Shown here: in pieces, positions 57,440-64,000 of the stretch
Numbering within the stretch: position 1 is the stretch's first letter
Layout: each line of letters opens with the position of its first letter
Source: Hofstenia miamia
Lineage: Eukaryota; Xenacoelomorpha; Acoela
DNA length: 64,000 nucleotides
Assembly: GCA_004352715.1 (NCBI GenBank)
Contig: SCFE01000006.1
Coordinates: 3,560,914 to 3,624,913, forward strand
Direction: 5' to 3'
Program-made: the position numbers and the translations under genes
The notes under the pieces: generated by a model
What the model was told of the DNA's origin: nothing
What the model saw: the letters and a program-made list of their open reading frames with translations, nothing else
Databases searched by the model: none

Positions 57440-59521
57440 TTCATTGTGTAAATAATGACTGTCCTACACGACAACAATTTAGTTTTTAAATCCTTCATGT
57501 TTGAATCATTCAGTGACCATGCTCTTTGCAAATATATAAGTAATATAACTACCAAAGCTAATAAATTTAAAATAATTTGCAAGAGATTACCTAAATTATT
57601 CAGACGAAATAACGAAAAAAGTTTTGAGAACCATATCGTTCAACTAAAGAAGTACCGCAAAGTAAAATTAAAAGTGCCAAGTTTGCTTTATCAAATGCCG
57701 ACGATAGTGACATACATGAACTATTATTAAAAGAAAATTGTTTGATCTCGCTCAAACAGAACCGACAACAACTAATTGGACTAATTACGAAAAATCAAAG
57801 AGGATTATTAAACAATTAAGAAATAAAAAATCTGCCTTAAAACAAAAATGTTCTTCAATTAACTAAATAATACAAACGAAAAATGGCGATACATTCATAA
57901 AATTTTAAGAAAAAGTAAAGAAATTTCAACTGATATTAATGAATTAAGTATTAATAATCAAACTACAACAGAAAAAAGAAGAACAATAGACCACCTAAAT
58001 ACAACATTTAAGGAACTTGGCAATTTCAATTTTCCCCAATATAAGAGAAAGANATAGAAAAAATAAGAACAATAGACCACCTAAATACAACATTTAAGGA
58101 ACTTGGCAATTTCAATTTTCCCCAATATAAGAGAAAGAAAAATATTAATAATTTCCCAGGAAAAACATACTTTCCTTTTAGACTCATAAATGCAAATGAA
58201 CTAGAAACCATAATAAAAACTTTCGACACAAATAAATCAACGGCACCCTATAATCTTCCAATCTTTATTATTAAACGTCATTTTCATATCTTTAGTGAAC
58301 ATCTACTATTCGCATTTAACCAATGCATTATTGATAATGAATTCCCGGATATATTTAAGAAATCTGACATTAGCCCTATATATATAAAAAGGCGACCCTC
58401 TAAATGCACAAAATTATAGACACATTTGCCTTGGCCACCCCTTTAGTAAACTATTCGAAAAATTATTAAATAATCAAATAAATGCATATTTGATATCTGA
58501 AAATATTCTTTCAAAAAAACGATTTGGTTTTCGTAATGGTTATAGCACTCAAGATCCAATTTTATCAACATCAGAACAAATTAAATCTATTTTAACCCTA
58601 AGCAAATGTAGTTGTGTTGCACTCCTTGATCTTTTAACTCAATGAATTTTGACATATTAAGGTACAAATTAACATATTATAACATTGATAACAAATCTGT
58701 TAACTTAATAATGAATTTTTTTTAAAAATCGACAGCAAAGAGTTATACTTAATGGTAAAAAACCAAATATATTCTAACGAACCATGGGGTTCCACAGGGC
58801 ACAGTTCTTCGACCAAATCTATTTGCAATCTATGTTGATGACATAACTCAACATGTAAAAAACAGTAACATTTATCAATATTAGATGATACCTGTCTTTT
58901 AAGTACTGATATAAATGCCTTTAATGCAACTAAAAATCTCCAATATGATATCGAAAATTTAACAAAATATTTCTAAAATAATCAATTTAAAGTAAATATT
59001 GAAAAAACACAATTTATAATGTTTTCCCCAAACAGAAATCTCACAAAAAACAGAACTTAAATTAAATAATGTACCAACAAAGCAAAGCGAATCTATTAAT
59101 TATTTAGGTGTTGAAATTGACAATGATTTAAATTTTGAACAAATCTTCATGGCTAATTTAAAAAAAAATGGCTTCTGGAGTTAGGTATCTTTTTCATCTC
59201 AGAAATATTTCAAATACGTACCACAAACAATTAATAAATGCACTCTGCCTTTCACACTTTCAATATTGCTCATTCCTCTTTACAAATATTAATTCAAAAC
59301 ATTGCATCCTCCTTTCTAAAACGATCAATTGGTCCCTTAAAAAACTCAATTTTGCACAAAAACATGACAATGCCTCCGATTACCGATTAAAATACAAAAT
59401 ATTATCCCCTTATTACCAAATTCAAATGCATATATTATCAATAGAATTTAAATTCAAATTTGGCCAGGCCACAATTTCGTTTTTAACCTTTTTTATGCCG
59501 ACCATAGTTCCCGTTGTCTGA
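57440..59521 (+). mobile_element. Decayed AP-endonuclease LINE, copy 3, head-to-head with copy 2
   Basis: Collinear broken + strand pieces: SFMFESFSDHALCKYI (57492-57540, SDH block), the linker (IDHLNTTFKELGNFNF), NKSTAPYNLPIFIIKRHF, EFPDIFKKSDISPI (58140-58385), HGVPQGTVLRPNLFAIYVDD (about 58780-58850), FKVNIEKTQFIMFSPNR, and a post-RT part MASGVRYLFHLRNISNTYHK (59168-59521). Order and wording match copy 2 at 53.9-56.2 kb, so this is the same LINE type. Many stops and frameshifts, and a duplicated 75-bp piece at the single N (58053), mean it is non-functional or misassembled. Confidence 0.8.
57978..58136. repeat. Near-identical ~75-bp repeat flanking a single N (assembly seam)
   Basis: GAACAATAGACCACCTAAAT... 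through ATATAAGAGAAAGA occurs just before the N at 58053 and again right after it. It is most simply an unmerged contig overlap rather than biology. Confidence 0.85.
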
Positions 59522-59829
59522 TCATGATTATATTACATAATCTTAATAGTACTATCATAAGCATGTTGAAAAAAAATTTAAGTCAATACTATTAATAGTT
59601 TATAAATTATCGGATGTTTCATTCGTGGAACATTGGAGGTTTCCCAGTATAGAAAATAGACAAACTATGAAATTTATTTTTTAAAAAATCGAAAATAATT
59701 TAGTATGTCTATTACAATGAAAACATCATGACATCATTTGATAACTTTATGACTGATTATATTAAGCGGAGTCCACACTAAAAGCAACAATAGGTATATT
59801 ACAAGTAAACATTATAAATATAATTCGAT

Positions 59830-60890
59830 TCATGGCTTGTGGTAGTCTTCAAAACATTTCTTCCCTCTTTCTGCATGTAGTCTGACATTGCATTTCGTGC
59901 ATTTACATTTCGTATTTTTCTGGCAAATTTTGCATCTTCCTCTTGATGTTGATCCTAAAAGATTCTTTGTACCGTCAAAACAAACATCCATACGTAGAGT
60001 TCCTTAAAAAGTTTCTTTTTTCATGTTGTCATTTGTTTTCATCTCCTTTCACCCGTCCTTTTGCTTTATGAACAGGCTCATGTGTTTCCCAGTTACTGGC
60101 TGTGGTTACGACTGAGTTATCATGCCACTTTGCAACAAAAACTTTACCGTCGCAGCAATAATCAAAAGTACCTCTATCCTTCCGTTTTAGAGCTTTCGAT
60201 TCGATTAGTTTCTTATTATAATTTGCAGTCCTGTTGTGTCGAACAGTTCCTGTTGCTTTTACATTGCTTTATTTTAGCTCTGACAAAAGCTTGTAAATGG
60301 TGAAAAAAGTATCAAAGAAAAATTGATGGTTTGTAATATTGGAATTAGAGCAAATCATTTCAACCATTTTGTTTACAACTCTGTTTCCAATTCCAAGTGG
60401 TAAGATTTCAGCAGAGGCATCTTTTCCTTGATATATGATTAGAAAATATGGATATTTATCCCTTCCACAAAGACACCAAATTTTATAACCAAATCGTATT
60501 GGTTTTAACTTTAGAAACATTTCTGCACTATGGCGACAAAAATATGGCACCATTGATTCATCAATGCTGAGTAAGTTGTGAAATATCCCGAACTGAATTA
60601 GATTTTCATTTAGCATTTGGTATAGAGGAGAAACTTTACTCATTTTATCTCCATGAACGAGATTTTGATTGTAAGCCAACTGGATGAATTTTTTTTATTG
60701 CCAAATATCTATTTCTGCTCATCGTAATAGAGACTAAACGGACGCCTAAGTCTGGTTGAGTTGACCAATACATCTGCTCTTGTGGCAAATTATGATATCC
60801 AGAGAGCAAAATTATATCTATAAAATTTTGAATTTCATTTTCTGACACAGCAAATTTTTGATTGTTTTTATCTCTTGTGGCATAAAAATT
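59830..60890 (-). pseudogene. piggyBac-type transposase pseudogene
   Basis: The - strand gives NEIQNFIDIILLSGYHNLPQ and MYWSTQPDLGVRLVSITMSR (60645-60885), then after a frameshift SIDESMVPYFCRHSAEMFLK, RFGYKIWCLCG, EILPLGIGNRVV and FFFDTFFTIYKLLSEL (60269-60679), and a broken end with a Cys-rich zinc domain (CKICQKNTKCKCTKCN) near 59880-59950. The two first catalytic aspartates (DES, FDT) are visible. Frames are broken at about 60680 and 60270. It is a different lineage from the intact element at 15 kb, and its N-terminal end is cut by the Penelope-like element starting at about 60890. Confidence 0.85.
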
Positions 60891-60911
60891 TAATAAGAAC
60901 ATGCAGATATA

Positions 60912-60935
60912 TTTCGACTTACAAAGTCATTTCAG
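60912..60935 (-). ncRNA. Hammerhead-like core in 3' terminal repeat of the Penelope-like element
   Basis: The - strand reads CTGAAATGACTTTGTAAGTC then GAAA, in sense direction downstream of the GIY-YIG frame. The stem GACTT/AAGTC is conserved; the CTGANGA box is degraded to CTGAAA. Confidence 0.35.
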
Positions 60936-61094
60936 TTTTAGAAATTATTCCCCCTAAATTTACAAGATTTTACAATAATAATTATAATTTTTTAAATTTT
61001 AAAAAGTGGCAAGTTTAATTTATAAACATAGTATTCCTTTGTGTTCAAACTTGGTTGCAAGGATTTTATAAAAATACTCTCAATAATTTTTAAA

Positions 61095-61388
61095 TTATTT
61101 GATCTTGATGTCATATGTAATGTTTGTTTCAAAATTTAGTCCGCACTTAATTAGATGATTAGATATATTAGAACTGGTCTCATGTTCTTTAATTCTTCTC
61201 GATAGTTGCCTACTAGAAAAACCAATATAGTGTTTACCACAGGTGCATATTATTTGATAAATTATATTTGACTTATTGGTTTCTTCAGTTGTAGATTTTA
61301 ATTGCAATTTCGTTCTTAGTTTATGATTGTTATAAATAAATCTAAATTTTTCTTTAATTTCTAATATTTTTCTGAGTTCTTTGGTCAT
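61095..61388 (-). CDS. GIY-YIG endonuclease domain of Penelope-like element
   Basis: 97 codons. KSNIIYQIICTCGKHYIGFS and SRQLSRRIKEHETSS show the GIY-YIG layout: IIYQIIC in place of GIY, YIG, then the catalytic Arg region (RQLSRR) and KEH. The family nicks target DNA for retroelement insertion. Only the ends of the element's ORF remain in this frame. Confidence 0.85.
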   Translation of the reverse strand: MTKELRKILEIKEKFRFIYNNHKLRTKLQLKSTTEETNKSNIIYQIICTCGKHYIGFSSRQLSRRIKEHETSSNISNHLIKCGLNFETNITYDIKIK

Positions 61389-61727
61389 GTTTTTAGTGTG
61401 TAGTCCTCTATATTCGATCTTAAAACAATGTTCATAATTAGTTTGATTGCTTTTTGATCTTTTTTTTTAATTAAAATGTCTTCTAATGATTTCTTAAAAT
61501 ATCGATCTATGAAATTATTTGGATATTCATTCTTCTTTAATTCAATGTTAAGTTGTTCTATTTTTTCGTTAATTGTTCTATATGTGCTGCAATTGTCAAA
61601 TATTCGATGAATACATCTTTTAATTAATGATATTTTGTAATTTAAATGCGTATTTGAGTTGTAGTTCAATAACAATCCTGCTTCTGTTGGTTTATAATAG
61701 ATTCCAGTTTCAAATTTGTTATCTTTT

Positions 61728-61973
61728 CTAATTATTTGTACATTCAAAAAAATGAAATTTGTTCTTAGTTTCAATCTCCTTTGTAAACTGAATATTCTGG
61801 TCAATTAAATTCAATTTTGTAAATATGTTTTCTGATGTTTCATTTTTTACTAATGCAAAAATATCATCCATATAGCGTTGATAATAAATGAAGTGGATGT
61901 GTGATGTTGTAAATTTGTTCTCAATTGTAGTTAAATATATATTTGCAAGAGTAGAACTTAACGGATTTCCCAT
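61728..61973 (-). CDS. Penelope-type reverse transcriptase, palm fragment with YMDD
   Basis: 81-codon open piece: MGNPLSSTLANIYLTTIENK (RT motif B-like GxPLSxxLA) followed by YYQRYMDDIFALV (motif C). It continues in a neighbouring frame at 61385-61804, so it is frameshifted. Confidence 0.85.
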   Translation of the reverse strand: MGNPLSSTLANIYLTTIENKFTTSHIHFIYYQRYMDDIFALVKNETSENIFTKLNLIDQNIQFTKEIETKNKFHFFECTNN

Positions 61974-62275
61974 GGCTAAACCATCTTTTTGACAATAAAA
62001 TATGTTATTAAATTATATTAAAGTACTCTTCGTTGCTAAAGTTAATAATTCTTTTGTGTTATACTCCAGATTGTAAATTTTTGTGTTTTTATTCTTAAGG
62101 AGTTAAATTGCAGCATCAATGGATTTTTCCAATGGTACATTTGTGTATAGACTCTTAATATCATATGAAACCATATAACCTTTTGTGTTTTGTTTTATGA
62201 TGTCATTAGCAAATTTTTTTAGCATTGATGTTGATATTTGCTTCAGGTAATAAACATAGGATTTTGTTTAGAGTT

Positions 62276-62527
62276 TCACATAATTTTTTTGTTATTACTT
62301 CCACATGAGCTGGCAATCGGTCGCAATGGACATTCTGGCTTGTGAATTTTTGCAAAGCCATATAATTTTGAAGCATAACTGCCTAATGATTTTGTATTCT
62401 CATAAAATGTTTCAGATATCTTTTTTTCATTCTTCATTTTCAGTAATTTTGCATTAAATCTATTTTCAAAGCAAATTGCAGGTGAATTCTTTGCATTTGT
62501 GTAATTGAATTCTTTCAAATTCATCAC
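62276..62527 (-). CDS. Penelope-type reverse transcriptase, fingers fragment
   Basis: 83 codons ending in LYGFAKIHKPECPLRPIASS, then CGSNNKKIM. The PKIHK/PLRPI sequence is characteristic of Penelope-like RTs. It is separated from the palm piece by stops. Confidence 0.85.
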   Translation of the reverse strand: MMNLKEFNYTNAKNSPAICFENRFNAKLLKMKNEKKISETFYENTKSLGSYASKLYGFAKIHKPECPLRPIASSCGSNNKKIM

Positions 62528-64000
62528 CTTTTAAAATGTTCATTTTTTTCTCAGGCATCTCTTTTCATTATTGCAATTCCAATACCTTTATTATATCGGA
62601 CAGCTTTTATGTCTTGTAGTTTTTTAAATTATTTATCATATTTTATATTCTGTTGATTGTTTACATATTTATGTATCATTCCTGTAAGAATTGAATGAGT
62701 GTTATTACTAAATTGATTTTTTTATCAAATAACTTGCTAGATCTTCAAATTCAGTAAAAACATGAATTTTTGAATTTGGACGTGATGATTTGCTTTGGAC
62801 CTTTTTCTAATACTTTCAAAATTTAATCAGGTATTACAACTTGTGTAAAATTTTTAACGGCGTTTGTTACGTTAAAAACATTAATACGTTGTTTATAACA
62901 AAGCCACTTTATTTTCTTAGTTTGTGAAATTTTCTTTTTCTTTATAATTGACTTATTGAAAATTCGAATACAGTTAAATATAAAAGCAAAGATATCTTGA
63001 TGCAGACCTCTTGATTTTAATTTTTCACGTTTTGTTGTTAATTCTATAGTTTTTTCAAAATTTTTTTCTTTGTTGTTTATATTAATGATCGTATGATAGA
63101 TTTTTAAATTTTTTTTGACATCTTTATGAAAGCATCCGTTAGATGGAATTGAACATTAAGAGAAGTTAGGATAGATCTTTAGTTCATTTATTATTAATGC
63201 TATATGGATGATATATTTGCATTAGTAAAAGATGAAGAAACATCAGAAAACACTTACAAAATTGAATTTAATTGAATATTCAGTTTACAAAGGAGATTGA
63301 AACTAAGAACAAATTTCATTTTTTGAATGTACAAATTAATTAGAAAAGAAATTTGAAACTGGAATCTATTATAAACCAACAACTCAAATACGCATTTAAA
63401 TTACAAAATATCATTAATTAAAGGATGTATTCACATATAGAACTAATGAAGAAATAGGAAAACTTAACGATTTTCAGTAATTTTGCATTAAATCTATTTT
63501 CAAAGCAAATTGCAGGTTGTAATTGAATTCTTTCAAATTCATCACCTTTCAAATTCATCACCTTTTAAACAGGCATCTCTTTTCATTATTGCCTCTTTTC
63601 ATTATTGCAATTCCAATACCTTTATTATATCGGACAGCTTTTATGTCTTGTAGTTTTTTAAATTATTTATCATATTTTATATTCTGTTGATTGTTTACAT
63701 ATTTATGTATCATTCCTGTAAGAATTGAATGAGTGTTATTACTAAATTGATTTTTTTATCAAATAACTTGCTAGATCTTCAAATTCAGTAAAAACATGAA
63801 TTTTTGAATTTGGACGTGATGATTTGCTTTGGACCTTTTTCTAATACTTTCAAAATTTAATCAGGTATTACAACTTGTGTAAAATTTTTAACGGCGTTTG
63901 TTACGTTAAAAACATTAATACGTTGTTTATAACAAAGCCACTTTATTTTCTTAGTTTGTGAAATTTTCTTTTTCTTTATAATTGACTTATTGAAAATTCG
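62437..64000. repeat. 530-bp direct repeat of the Penelope N-terminal region around an inverted fragment
   Basis: 62437-62966 is repeated almost identically at 63471-64000, with short indels and small duplications near 63540-63600. Between them, at about 63190-63420, lies a + strand (inverted) fragment of the same element (YMDDIFALVKDEETSENTYK, read with one frameshift). The second copy continues beyond the window. Confidence 0.88.

Larger units (their letters stand above)
60889..63140 (-). mobile_element. Penelope-like retroelement (RT plus GIY-YIG), decayed
   Basis: On the - strand: an N-terminal region with a frame-shifted NKGIGIAIMKR (about 62570-62620); KLYGFAKIHKPECPLRPIAS (62276-62527), the hallmark KxHK..PLRPI block of Penelope RT; MGNPLSSTLANIYL and QRYMDDIFALV (61728-61973) with catalytic YMDD; a connector; and a GIY-YIG endonuclease (61095-61388). 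The 3' terminal repeat at 60889-60990 matches both arms of the fold-back element at 33.3 kb. Frames are broken, so this copy is inactive. It inserted into or rearranged next to the piggyBac pseudogene. Confidence 0.9.

Overview
The window reads as AT-rich genomic DNA of a multicellular animal. The evidence is split genes with GT-AG introns, the animal gene families NAPE-PLD-like hydrolase, galectin and bHLH-Orange, and a crowded, mixed set of eukaryotic transposable elements. I cannot name the species or phylum from sequence alone. The assembly has gaps at 1292-1718, 6167-6697, 27914-28700, 43227-43245 and 52016-53015, plus single Ns at 19595 and 58053.

Four host gene models on the + strand can be supported. 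(1) The last exon of a first NAPE-PLD-like gene lies at 1931-2208. (2) A complete second, tandem NAPE-PLD-like gene has coding exons 4149-4340, 7173-7553, 17797-18001 and 20547-20779, all joined in frame (336 aa, all metal-ligand motifs kept). (3) A two-domain galectin has eight in-frame exons from 22112 to 31740 (about 317 aa); both sugar-binding sites depart from the family consensus. (4) A bHLH-Orange transcription repressor of the Hes/Hey/DEC class has five exons between about 40200 and 45456 (about 321 aa, no C-terminal WRPW-type motif).

The long introns are mostly mobile DNA. The 10.2-kb intron of NAPE-PLD copy 2 holds a decayed restriction-endonuclease-type LINE, a GC-rich stretch, a decayed transposase, a Penelope-type remnant, a complete piggyBac element with an intact 557-aa transposase and TTAA ends, and a small inverted-repeat element. 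The next intron holds a non-autonomous hAT element with an 8-bp target duplication, a Tc1-type MITE and a 5'-truncated Tc1 transposon. The galectin linker intron carries another inverted-repeat element and a hAT transposon with a perfect 8-bp target duplication.

From about 31.7 to 40.2 kb the sequence is AT-rich and gene-poor, with a small fold-back Penelope derivative at 33.25-33.69 kb and a second copy of the hAT-type repeat at 35.4 kb. From 46.7 kb to the end the window is essentially a transposon graveyard: three related LINE copies (two of them head-to-head at 57.3 kb), a second copy of the restriction-endonuclease LINE, a mariner fragment, a 450-bp fold-back element, a piggyBac pseudogene and a Penelope-like retroelement (reverse transcriptase plus GIY-YIG nuclease) partly repeated in direct and inverted orientation.

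No rRNA, tRNA, CRISPR or bacterial-type operon was seen. The most unusual signal is a short conserved hairpin core, CTGANGATGAC..GTCGAAA, in the terminal repeats of the Penelope-type elements, which looks like a hammerhead-type ribozyme core.
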